21,379 nucleotides of DNA from the IMG/VR virus record IMGVR_UViG_3300025131_006650, positions 1-21,379 of that record; one strand, 5' to 3'. This document shows, one piece after another, positions 7,005 through 14,365 of this stretch. A model generated the notes under the pieces. It was given only the letters and a program-made list of their open reading frames with translations. It searched no databases and was not told where the DNA came from. This DNA is from a virus. Each line of letters opens with the position of its first letter. The stretch's first letter is position 1. The position numbers and the translations under genes were made by a program.

Positions 7005-7678
7005 GAAATACAAGATGGATAATCTGCTACGACTTCGAGACAGATCTTCCCGATCCTGACGAATGTAACGTGACAGAATTGGCGGCTGTTCCTATTGATC
7101 CAGATACTTTAGAGATTAAGAAAGAGCATGCTTTTAGTGCTATGATTAAGCCTCCGGGCATCAACAAAGAAGAATACTTTACTGATGCTAGAAATAAGAC
7201 TATTAAGTGGCACGCTAATAATGCGAGCTGCACTTCAGAAGAGATAGTAGAGGGGTGGAAAAAGGGCACGGCGGAAAAAACGGCTTGGAAAAGTTTCGTC
7301 GCCTACTGCAAAAAATACGAAGTGGAAAAAAGGCCCGGTCTCTGGTATCCCCAGCCAATCCCTGCGGGGTACAATATTATAGGGTTCGACGCGGTCATCC
7401 TCGACCGTCTGGTCGATAAGCATAAAACGAAGAATCCATTCTCGGCTGTTCAAAAAATGGACATTATGGATCTAATGTTTTACTGGTTTGAGAGTTTAGA
7501 TGAACCGAATGACCTAAAAATGGACACTTTACGAAAGTGGCTGGGAATGCCATCACAGGGGTTGGCCCATACAGCTATAGCTGATGTATTTGAAGAAGCA
7601 GAACTACTTGTACGATTCCTTAAGTTTATGAGACGACAGGCTTCTGTTGAGAAATTTAAGGGGAGTTTTGCGAAATGA
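7001..7678 (+). CDS. DEDDh 3'-5' exonuclease (DnaQ-like proofreading subunit)
   Basis: Predicted to remove misincorporated 3' nucleotides for the phage polymerase. All three exonuclease motifs are visible. ExoI is YDFETD (D11, E13). ExoII is YNIIGFDAVILDRL (N125, D130), as in classic NxxxFD. ExoIII is HTAIADVFEEAELLV (H190 and D195, five apart), which defines the DEDDh rather than DEDDy group. The 225-aa length is typical of stand-alone epsilon-type exonucleases; DnaQ of E. coli is 243 aa. Its place between the two polymerase fragments suggests it works with that polymerase, since C-family enzymes lack an internal exonuclease domain in most DnaE types. No clamp-binding or PHP-binding peptide is obvious at the C-terminus. 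ATGA overlaps on both sides. Confidence 0.88.
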   Translation: MRNTRWIICYDFETDLPDPDECNVTELAAVPIDPDTLEIKKEHAFSAMIKPPGINKEEYFTDARNKTIKWHANNASCTSEEIVEGWKKGTAEKTAWKSFVAYCKKYEVEKRPGLWYPQPIPAGYNIIGFDAVILDRLVDKHKTKNPFSAVQKMDIMDLMFYWFESLDEPNDLKMDTLRKWLGMPSQGLAHTAIADVFEEAELLVRFLKFMRRQASVEKFKGSFAK

Positions 7679-8058
7679 ATAATCCATACAGAAGAGGCGG
7701 GCCGAGACCTCAAACCTTAGAGGAAAGAACGATTGAAAAATATCACCCTACTCTCAGAGACAGTGTTAAGGAAAGAATAGCGAAGTATAATTTTAAGATC
7801 CAGTTTAAAGAGCGAACTTGGGTGTTAAAAGAAGAAACCGTGTGTGGGTTCACAGGGCATACGGCTGTCAAAGCGACTCAAATAGATCCAGAGCCTTTTG
7901 GCGTACTCTCAGTCACTAGAGACAAAAAAACACAATGCTCTCAAATATGGGTGTGGTCTGACGGTGCCGCTGACGGTGCCAACTATTGGCTAGTTAATGT
8001 TCCTAATGGATTATTTAAGGAAATTCATGATGAAGAAAAAACTACAAACACTACCTGA
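7675..8058 (+). CDS. 127-aa hypothetical protein
   Basis: An unrecognised, basic-to-neutral 127-aa protein that starts in an ATGA overlap with the exonuclease stop. The N-terminal third is charged (RRGGPRPQTLEERTIEKY), the middle is rich in lysine and beta-type residues, and the C-terminal half has an aspartate/tryptophan-rich segment (SQIWVWSDGAADGANYW). The DNA for that segment holds a 12-base direct duplication (7958-7981) giving DGA-ADGA. No cysteine pairs, signal peptide or membrane span. The final 32 nt overlap the next zinc-ribbon gene. Function cannot be given. Confidence 0.5.
   Translation: MNNPYRRGGPRPQTLEERTIEKYHPTLRDSVKERIAKYNFKIQFKERTWVLKEETVCGFTGHTAVKATQIDPEPFGVLSVTRDKKTQCSQIWVWSDGAADGANYWLVNVPNGLFKEIHDEEKTTNTT
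7958..7981 (+). repeat. 12-base tandem duplication inside a coding region
   Basis: Two copies of CTGACGGTGCCG side by side (second copy differs at its last base), in frame, giving the peptide repeat D-G-A. It probably arose by slippage. Confidence 0.6.
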
Positions 8059-8239
8059 ATTCAATGATCACCGAAGAAAACTTTACTCTCAAGATGGACC
8101 ATATTTAAACGGTATAGAATGTCCTATTTGCTTTTACGAGCTATATGATATAAATGACGGTACTGTTATGTGTAGTAGTCCCCCGCAAGTTAGTATAACA
8201 TGTTTTCAGTGCAAATGGAGTGGGACCAGAATAGCATGA
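8027..8239 (+). CDS. 70-aa zinc-ribbon protein
   Basis: Starts at the in-frame double ATG at 8027-8032 with AAGG at 8017-8020; an upstream ATG at 7997 lacks a ribosome site. The peptide has a basic N-terminus (MMKKKLQ), then C32-x2-C35 (CPICFYEL) and C59-x2-C62 (CFQCKWSG), a standard zinc ribbon, with C49 between. The TCFQCKWSGT ending is typical of a zinc ribbon's second knuckle. The stop is overlapped by the second polymerase fragment's start (ATGA). Function unknown; it may bind nucleic acid or a polymerase subunit, but this is inference from position. Confidence 0.65.
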   Translation: MMKKKLQTLPEFNDHRRKLYSQDGPYLNGIECPICFYELYDINDGTVMCSSPPQVSITCFQCKWSGTRIA

Positions 8240-9861
8240 TTGAATTCCCCTGCGGCTGCAAATTTGAAGAGAACGAAAAAGGTCGCCCTATCTTCGATCC
8301 CAATATCTATAGTATCCCTCTTGATTGTGAAGCTACTTGGGACATGATAAGCAGTGGGAATACTAAGGGCGTATTTCAACTTGACTCCCAATTAGGCCAA
8401 GGGAAAGCGGCAGAGATTAAGCCAAGGAATATAGCAGAACTATCAGATCTTATCTCGGTCATTAGGCCGGGCACAGCTAATGCTATGCTTGATGGGAAGT
8501 CTCTTACTAAGCACTATATAGATAGAAAAGCGGGGAGAGATGAGGTAAAGTACTTCCACCCTGCGTTAGAGGGCGTACTTAAATCAACTTACGGCATCCT
8601 TGTATATCAAGAGCAAACCCTCCGCATAGCTAGAGATATAGCTGGGTATTCCCTACAGGAAGCTGAACTCCTTAGAAAAGCATTGGGTAAGAAGAAAATT
8701 GAGTTGATGGCTGAAATCGAGGAGACCTTCATCGCTCGGTGTATTGCTAAAGGTATCGTCTCAGAGAATGATGCTAAGGAAATCTTCGGCTGGATCAAAG
8801 AGGGTCAGAACTACCTGTTCAACAAAAGCCACGGCATCTCTTACGCCTACAACGCCTATCAAACTGCCTACACAAAGGCCCATTTCCCCAGAGCGTTCCT
8901 TACTTCATGGCTTCGTCATGCTGATGGAAAGATCAAGCCTTTACTCGAAGTTAATGAGTTAATCAATAATGCCCGCTTCATGGACATAGAAGTTTTACCT
9001 CCTTGCATACTTAACATGAATTTAGCCTTCTCTTTGGTTGATGAAAAGCCAGCGTTCGGTTTAACTAGTATCAAGAACGTGGGCGAGATAGTGTATCAAA
9101 AGATAAAAGGAGTAGTCAAGGACAATGGGTACCACCTGAGTGATATGGGATGGGGAGAGTTCCTCATGCGGATTGGCCGTTTTATCAGAACGGACTCTTT
9201 CACTAACCTAATCTCTGCGGGAGCGCTAGACTGCTTCTCAGTGAGCAGGAATAGAATGCTTTACGATTTCGGCATGTATCGAGACCTAAGAGATCCCCAT
9301 AAAGACTTCCTTGTCGAAGACGATTCTTTGACGTTCACAGATGGGCTTAAGAACCTTATTTCCTATCTTGAGAACCTTGAAGACAGAAACGCTCATACTG
9401 ATAGGTATATTGAAGAGGCAAAGGGTTATATTGTAGCTATAAATAGTCCCCCATACTCCTTAGTTGATATGCCTGCGTGGAAAGGTAAACTTGAGAAAGA
9501 GCTTCTCGGGATTGAAATGACAGGTTGTGAACTAGATGAATACGATACGGGACAGGCTAATTGTACGTGCTTGGAGTATGTCAAGGGATTTGATGCAAAG
9601 AATATCAGAATTGCCGCCCAAATCACAGATGTGAGAGAGTGGAAGATAAAAGCTGGGAAGAACAAGGGAAATGCTATGGGATTTCTAAAGATAGATGATA
9701 TGACTTGCTCTATGGATAATATAACTATCTTCTCACAAGAGTGGGAGAAGTGTAAGAAAGAAGCGATAGAAGGTGCGGTTGTGATACTAAGAGGCTCTAA
9801 GGATAAAAACCGGGGAGATTTCTTGGTAAAAGGGGTGCAAAAACTTAAACGATGTGTATAA
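8236..9861 (+). CDS. dnaE: DNA polymerase III alpha, C-terminal fragment (fingers + HhH + OB)
   Basis: The second chain of the split C-family polymerase, 541 aa from an ATG at 8236 in an ATGA overlap. An extension from 8200 is open but has no ribosome site. After a short non-family head (EFPCGCKFEENEKGRPIFD) it picks up the DnaE sequence at SIPLDCEATWDMI, the segment that follows the catalytic D555 helix in E. coli (IPLDDKKSFDML). The fingers come next: NTKGVFQLDS (about 42-51) and ISVIRPGTANAML. Then YQEQTLRIARDIAGYSLQEA, KALGKKK and FNKSHGISYAYNAY (F195-N196...), an uninterrupted version of the block where cyanobacterial DnaE carries its split intein. A tandem helix-hairpin-helix region (LTSIKNVGE) and an OB-fold (RIAAQITDVREWK onward, about 457-541) complete it. 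No tau-binding tail is apparent. Confidence 0.9.
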   Translation: MIEFPCGCKFEENEKGRPIFDPNIYSIPLDCEATWDMISSGNTKGVFQLDSQLGQGKAAEIKPRNIAELSDLISVIRPGTANAMLDGKSLTKHYIDRKAGRDEVKYFHPALEGVLKSTYGILVYQEQTLRIARDIAGYSLQEAELLRKALGKKKIELMAEIEETFIARCIAKGIVSENDAKEIFGWIKEGQNYLFNKSHGISYAYNAYQTAYTKAHFPRAFLTSWLRHADGKIKPLLEVNELINNARFMDIEVLPPCILNMNLAFSLVDEKPAFGLTSIKNVGEIVYQKIKGVVKDNGYHLSDMGWGEFLMRIGRFIRTDSFTNLISAGALDCFSVSRNRMLYDFGMYRDLRDPHKDFLVEDDSLTFTDGLKNLISYLENLEDRNAHTDRYIEEAKGYIVAINSPPYSLVDMPAWKGKLEKELLGIEMTGCELDEYDTGQANCTCLEYVKGFDAKNIRIAAQITDVREWKIKAGKNKGNAMGFLKIDDMTCSMDNITIFSQEWEKCKKEAIEGAVVILRGSKDKNRGDFLVKGVQKLKRCV

Positions 9862-9873
9862 TAAGGATATAAT

Positions 9874-10332
9874 ATGGATGATGCCATTAAAGAACATATG
9901 GGGCTTGTAAAGACCATAGTCGAAAGATTCAATCCAAAAAACGATACGATCAGAGAAGATTTGATTTCTGCGGGTACAATTGGATTATGGAAGGCTCTAG
10001 AGAAGTATGATGAAAGCAAAAACAAGGGCGGCAAGATCTCTACCTTCCTATGGAATCCTATCAGGTGGCATGTAATACATGAGATGAAAAGGATTAAAAA
10101 GGGATCAGCGGTAAGCCTATCTAAATGCCCTGAACCTATAGCTCCAATAGATTCGCAACTCTGGGAGTATATGGATTCACGGACTATCACTGATGAGGAA
10201 AGAAAAATAGTAGCCCTCAGAGCAGAAGGTTACAAATTTAGGGAAATCGGATATGAAATCGGCAAGACTAAAGCCGCCGCAGAAAATAAATTCTACAGAA
10301 CTATCAGAAAAATCAGGAAACTAAATGGCTAA
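9874..10332 (+). CDS. Sigma-70-family RNA polymerase sigma factor (phage type)
   Basis: A 152-aa sigma-like protein that would redirect host RNA polymerase to phage promoters. Region 2 covers roughly residues 5-75. It includes LVKTIVERF, the typical EDLISAGTIGLWKALEKYD of region 2.1-2.2, and ISTFLWNPIRWHVIHEMKR for the DNA-melting part of region 2.3-2.4. A linker follows, then region 4 (about 105-150), with a helix-turn-helix at KFREIGYEIGKTKAAAENKF. Regions 1 and 3 are missing, giving the compact region 2 plus 4 form seen in ECF-like and phage sigma factors. AAGGAT lies just upstream of the ATG. It overlaps the first glycosyltransferase gene by 8 nt. Confidence 0.85.
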   Translation: MDDAIKEHMGLVKTIVERFNPKNDTIREDLISAGTIGLWKALEKYDESKNKGGKISTFLWNPIRWHVIHEMKRIKKGSAVSLSKCPEPIAPIDSQLWEYMDSRTITDEERKIVALRAEGYKFREIGYEIGKTKAAAENKFYRTIRKIRKLNG

Positions 10333-11965
10333 AAAGAAGGTTTTGTTTGTCGCTGAGTCGCACAAACTAGCGTCTGGCTTTGGCACATATGCAAACGAAA
10401 TCCTACCATTACTTCATGCAACAGGTAAATACGAACTTGCTGAGTTCGCATGCTACTCTAGTGCTGAGATGTTTTCAGACACAGACTGGTTGATATACGC
10501 TAATGCTCCGTCTACTGCGGACGGCGAAGCATATGACAAAGAACACACTAGCAATACGGCTGTGCAATGGGGCATCACAAGACTTGAGTACGCAATTTTA
10601 GACTTCAAGCCGGATGTAGTATTGGCATATAGAGATCCTTGGATGGATGCTTATATAGCTGATAGCTCCCTGTTGCCATTTTTCAATTGGGTATGGATGC
10701 CTACCGTTGACAGTGCCCCTCAAAAAACAGAATGGTTGCACTGGTTTAATAGATGCGATAAACTCCTTACTTATTCAGAGTTCGGAGTTAAAACACTCAA
10801 GGATCAAACACGGGGAAGACTCTCACCTGAAGGGTGCGCCTCTCCATTTCTAGACTATACCCTGTTTGATATAGTAGCTGACAAGAAGAAACATAAAGCT
10901 TCTATGGGGCTAGATCCAGAATCGTTCATTGTTGGCTCAATAATGCGCAATCAAAAGCGCAAGATGTTTCCAGAGTTGATGAAATCTTTTAAGCGATTCA
11001 CAGAGGAGGCCCCAAAGGAAATATCCGAGAGGGCGTTCTTATACCTGCATACTAGCCACCCAGAGAGATTCGGTTGGGATATTACCTCACTGACCCATGA
11101 GTATGGTCTAGGTTCTAAACTGCTATGCACATACACATGCCAAGGATGTAGCAAATTCTTTATATCTCACTATCGAGACGCTATCTCAATATGCAGTCAT
11201 TGTGGGCGAAACTCAGCAGTCCTTCCCGGTGTTACGAATGGCCTTAGTTATTCAGACCTACCTAAAATATATAATGTAATGGATCTATACGTGCAGTACG
11301 CGATAACCGAGGGATTCGGATATCCTGTAATGGAAGCAGCCGCCTGTGGCGTTCCTACCGCTGCTATAGATTATAGCGCGATGGAGGATACTATCCATCA
11401 CACAAAGGGGTACCCTATAAAGGCTAATCTTGCTAGAGAGCTTGAAACAAACGCTGATCGGTCAGGCCCTAACAATGATGCCTTGGTTAAAATATTCCAT
11501 ACCCATTCTAAGAAAACACCCCAACAAATTAAGAAGATGCGGCTTGAAGCGAGAAAAGGATGCAAGAATAGGTATACCGCAAAGAATGCTGTTAAAGCTT
11601 GGGAAGAAGCGATAGATAATAGCAAGAATAAATTGCCGTGGAATCATCCAAGGTTAATGAGGCTGCTACCAGCAGGACCGCCAGAGGGCCTATCTAACCA
11701 GCAGTTTTGTGAATGGATATGCTCCTCACTAGTCCAAGACGAATATCACCTGTTCAATTATAAGATGCTATCTATGTTGCGGGATTTAAACTTCGGTGCC
11801 TCTGTATCTAAGGATATGATAGAGAAGTGTGACCATAAGACCCTATTCGAGGAGAACGCTAGTTTAGCCAAAAGACGACTCCACTATGATATGGTGAGGT
11901 GCGGAGATCTCCAAGTACAGCCCCCAAGATTTATAACGGAAGCGCATAATAGGATGAAAAAATAA
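10325..11965 (+). CDS. GT4-type glycosyltransferase with an inserted zinc ribbon
   Basis: A GT-B-fold glycosyltransferase, 546 aa, expected to move a sugar from a nucleotide donor to an unknown acceptor. The N-terminal Rossmann domain begins with VLFVAESHKLASGFGTYANE, with a glycine-rich loop after the first strand. The C-terminal donor domain has the retaining-GT4 motif E-x7-E (E329 and E337 in EGFGYPVMEAAACGVP), followed by AIDYSAMEDT. Between them the C-terminal domain carries C272-x2-C275...C290-x2-C293 (TCQGCSKF and CSHCGRNS), a zinc ribbon placed just before the catalytic motif. About 120 further residues at the C-terminus are helical and unrecognised. It overlaps the sigma factor upstream and, by one base (TAATG), the next gene. 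Confidence 0.8.
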   Translation: MAKKKVLFVAESHKLASGFGTYANEILPLLHATGKYELAEFACYSSAEMFSDTDWLIYANAPSTADGEAYDKEHTSNTAVQWGITRLEYAILDFKPDVVLAYRDPWMDAYIADSSLLPFFNWVWMPTVDSAPQKTEWLHWFNRCDKLLTYSEFGVKTLKDQTRGRLSPEGCASPFLDYTLFDIVADKKKHKASMGLDPESFIVGSIMRNQKRKMFPELMKSFKRFTEEAPKEISERAFLYLHTSHPERFGWDITSLTHEYGLGSKLLCTYTCQGCSKFFISHYRDAISICSHCGRNSAVLPGVTNGLSYSDLPKIYNVMDLYVQYAITEGFGYPVMEAAACGVPTAAIDYSAMEDTIHHTKGYPIKANLARELETNADRSGPNNDALVKIFHTHSKKTPQQIKKMRLEARKGCKNRYTAKNAVKAWEEAIDNSKNKLPWNHPRLMRLLPAGPPEGLSNQQFCEWICSSLVQDEYHLFNYKMLSMLRDLNFGASVSKDMIEKCDHKTLFEENASLAKRRLHYDMVRCGDLQVQPPRFITEAHNRMKK

Positions 11966-13050
11966 TGACTAAGAAGGATGTATTATATGTGGGGCCGTAT
12001 AGGCAAACGGACGATTGGGGATGTACTAGCAAGGCTCTCCTTCAACTACTTACCCTTCAAGAAGATTTAAATGTAGTGGCGAGACCTGTTTGGTTCAATA
12101 ATCAAAGAGGTCAAGGGCTTGCTCAAGATCTAGAGGCTAGTGAGAACAATACACTTCAAGGGACGCACGATGTAGTTATTCAGCATGGAATACCCACCAA
12201 TCTGAATTACAATGGGAACTTCAAAGAGAACATCGCCGTACTAAGTCTCGATTGCAACATATCGAATACAGAGTGGCCGACGCACTTAAACCTATTCGAT
12301 AGGGTGATTTGCTTCAGTAGGTTTGAAGAGATTATACTCTTAGAGTCTAAAGTAACCACTCCAATTGAATCTTTTAACCATCCTCCGTTTTTTATAGAAG
12401 CAAGAAAGACCTCTTTGGACTATGACTATACAGGAACAAAGTTTTATACAACGGGCTCGGCTGAACCGAAGTCAGGACTTGTAGAAACGATGGCGGCGTT
12501 TCTGTCAGGGTTTAGTATATCTGATGAGGTGATCCTAATAATAGCTACAAGTAATAGCGATAAGGTGTCAAAGTTAGCTGAGCACATTAAGCATTCCCTT
12601 GGTATATACAAAGACCACAAAAGATATCCCAATATCGCAATAGTCAATACTACAGATCCCACAGTTATGAACTACCTCCATGACATTTCAGACTACTTTA
12701 TTGATCTGTCTTATAACGCGAAGGTCTCACAAGCACAATTAGCAGCTATCTCCTATAACAACCATGTGATAACGACAAGTCATATTGGGCTTGGTGTTTT
12801 TAATGATAATTATTCCTTTAGAGTGAGCCACACTAACGAGATACAGTTATGTCCAGAAAGACCACTAGATGACCTATATACTGGAGAGCACTGTTGGACT
12901 TGCCCAAGTATAAGATCAGCACAGGAAGTAATGCAGTATGCCTACGCACACGGGCCTAACGAGCATGACAAAGAGATGCTAGAAAAAATCAAGTCCCAAA
13001 TGTTCATCCACCCCCATGCAAGGATTAAGGAAATATTATGTATACAATAG
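11965..13050 (+). CDS. Glycosyltransferase-like protein (GT-B fold likely)
   Basis: A 361-aa cytoplasmic protein with GT-B-like alternation of strands and helices. Seen: DVLYVGPYRQTDDWG at the N-terminus (first Rossmann strand and loop); FDRVICFSRFEEIILL with following SFNHPPFF, the pattern found before the inter-domain linker of GT-B enzymes; FYTTGSAEPKSGLVETMAAF, typical of the start of the donor domain; and FIDLSYNAKVSQAQLAAISY near the place of the usual donor loop. No E-x7-E motif, so mechanism and donor are open. The next gene starts inside this one (13-nt overlap, AAGGAAA ribosome site). I am fairly sure of the fold class, not of activity. Confidence 0.6.
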   Translation: MTKKDVLYVGPYRQTDDWGCTSKALLQLLTLQEDLNVVARPVWFNNQRGQGLAQDLEASENNTLQGTHDVVIQHGIPTNLNYNGNFKENIAVLSLDCNISNTEWPTHLNLFDRVICFSRFEEIILLESKVTTPIESFNHPPFFIEARKTSLDYDYTGTKFYTTGSAEPKSGLVETMAAFLSGFSISDEVILIIATSNSDKVSKLAEHIKHSLGIYKDHKRYPNIAIVNTTDPTVMNYLHDISDYFIDLSYNAKVSQAQLAAISYNNHVITTSHIGLGVFNDNYSFRVSHTNEIQLCPERPLDDLYTGEHCWTCPSIRSAQEVMQYAYAHGPNEHDKEMLEKIKSQMFIHPHARIKEILCIQ

Positions 13051-13955
13051 AAGGGGTAATACAGCGGGCTGTCGGACGAAAAAGATTAAAGATCCTATTA
13101 CTTCATGAGTTATTCGATGGCTACATAGAGAATCTAGCGCTCCTGCCCCATGACTTCTATATCATAACCGATTTTCACACAGGCCCACAATGGGTAAGTG
13201 AAACTACTCCCGCCAATCTACATGTGTCAAAAGGACTTGGAGAGACATGTGTTAAGAACTTCGACCTAATCATATGCTTTGGAAGAGGTAACATATGTGA
13301 TAAAGCGGAAGAGCTATCAGCCTTATGGCACGTCCCTATAGTCATTGTGGATATCGTTGGAGCGGCTGTCCTTTCACCATCTCCGTTCTTCAGCCAAATA
13401 CATATAGACCATGAAAGAATTTTATTCGAGCGCAATGCTATAGCATCAGTTGCGGTAGATGATTCAATAAAAGAATCTTGGGTCTCTAGCGGAACTCCAA
13501 TCACTGTGACAATCGAACATGTCATTAATACCTTCGATGTTAATCCAGAAGCGACAAAAATATTGATAGACCCGTATCTGCCAAAAGCATATATAGATAG
13601 CTTGCCTATAGATATAAATAATACCATCTTCACTACTAACGTGGCAGAGGCGGCGATATACCTTCACCTATGGCAATCGACCACACCTAAGATGCTTAAT
13701 TGTATCAAATCTAAGTTGCCGGTGGTTACATTTAAAAGTGATGATATGCTGGATCTCTTGGAAAAGAACCTATGTATCACAATAGAAGACCTTAGAGATA
13801 TTTCTCCAACCTTTATTCAGGAACTAAAAGGGTTTGAAAAAATAGAGCACGTAATGGAGCAAGTTGATATGTACCAATCCTCTTCTATAGCAGAGTTCAT
13901 AAACAGGTGGGAAAACATAATTGATTACACAAGACACAGTTTCTATATAAAGTAA
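13038..13955 (+). CDS. Probable degenerate GT-B-like protein, function unknown
   Basis: A 305-aa protein in the glycosyltransferase block. The N-terminal half has Rossmann-like strands (RLKILLLHELFDG, FDLIICFGRGN, VPIVIVDIVGAAVL). The C-terminal half ends in the donor-domain-like AAIYLHLWQSTTPKMLNC followed by KLPVVTFKSDD, similar to the way GT-B enzymes close their sugar-binding pocket. Neither an E-x7-E motif nor a clear catalytic base is visible, so it may be a non-catalytic partner or an uncharacterised transferase. No signal peptide or membrane helix. AAGGAAA just before the ATG supports the start, inside the upstream gene. Followed after 8 nt by the methyltransferase-like gene. Confidence 0.5.
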   Translation: MYTIEGVIQRAVGRKRLKILLLHELFDGYIENLALLPHDFYIITDFHTGPQWVSETTPANLHVSKGLGETCVKNFDLIICFGRGNICDKAEELSALWHVPIVIVDIVGAAVLSPSPFFSQIHIDHERILFERNAIASVAVDDSIKESWVSSGTPITVTIEHVINTFDVNPEATKILIDPYLPKAYIDSLPIDINNTIFTTNVAEAAIYLHLWQSTTPKMLNCIKSKLPVVTFKSDDMLDLLEKNLCITIEDLRDISPTFIQELKGFEKIEHVMEQVDMYQSSSIAEFINRWENIIDYTRHSFYIK

Positions 13956-13963
13956 GGAAGAAG

Positions 13964-14365
13964 ATGAAGACTAAAAATGTTAGGGTGATGATTAATAAGC
14001 AGATTGATGGGGACAAGACCGATGTAGAGATGGCGAATGCCCCTGACGCTTGGTTCACAGAGATCAAGGTGGTCGATGCGCTAGAGAGATCTGAAGACGA
14101 CAATATCCTAGAGAACCTGTGTTCAAAAGTCAAGCTTGGTGGTAAGATAATTCTTAGTGGAATAGACGCCCACGAGATCTGCCGCAGAGTGCATTATGGT
14201 AAGCTGGGATTGGCAGCGGCAGCAGAACATCTATTCAAGAATGCTAATAGGTTAAACTCAATCGCGGACCTTAAAGATTATCTTGTTAATCAAAAGAAAT
14301 GGAAAATTTTATTCGCCGGTCTACAAGACGGCAGGTATCTAGTCGAAGCCGAAAGAAATCAATGA
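13964..14365 (+). CDS. Truncated or degenerate SAM-methyltransferase-like protein
   Basis: A 133-aa protein resembling the C-terminal half of a class I SAM-dependent methyltransferase. EIKVVDALE followed by ILENLCSKVKLGGKIILSGIDA matches strand 4, the helix, and the LKpGGxhhh strand 5 that these enzymes share. The glycine-rich SAM-binding motif I that would precede it is missing, and so are most of the first 60 residues of the fold. Catalytic competence is therefore doubtful; it may have become a structural or regulatory part of the glycan cassette. AAGGAAGA precedes the ATG. The last bases overlap the next gene's ATG (ATGA). Confidence 0.5.
   Translation: MKTKNVRVMINKQIDGDKTDVEMANAPDAWFTEIKVVDALERSEDDNILENLCSKVKLGGKIILSGIDAHEICRRVHYGKLGLAAAAEHLFKNANRLNSIADLKDYLVNQKKWKILFAGLQDGRYLVEAERNQ

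Noticed and set aside
6587-8235. Intron or intein interrupting the polymerase gene
   Set aside because: Five overlapping, well-spaced coding frames fill the gap, there is no intein N- or C-terminal motif on either chain, and the C-chain has its own start in an ATGA overlap. A spliced intron is not formally excluded without RNA data.
9834-9873. Two TATAAT hexamers (9857-9862 and 9868-9873) before the sigma-factor gene, as a possible promoter
   Set aside because: No matching -35 at the right spacing for the first (GTGCAA at best); the second abuts the ATG, so a transcript would start inside the gene. Such hexamers are common in this AT-rich setting.
9426-10190. 254-aa minus-strand frame opposite the polymerase and sigma genes
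   Set aside because: Antisense to two clearly conserved genes and composed of serine/isoleucine/leucine-rich sequence typical of a shadow frame.
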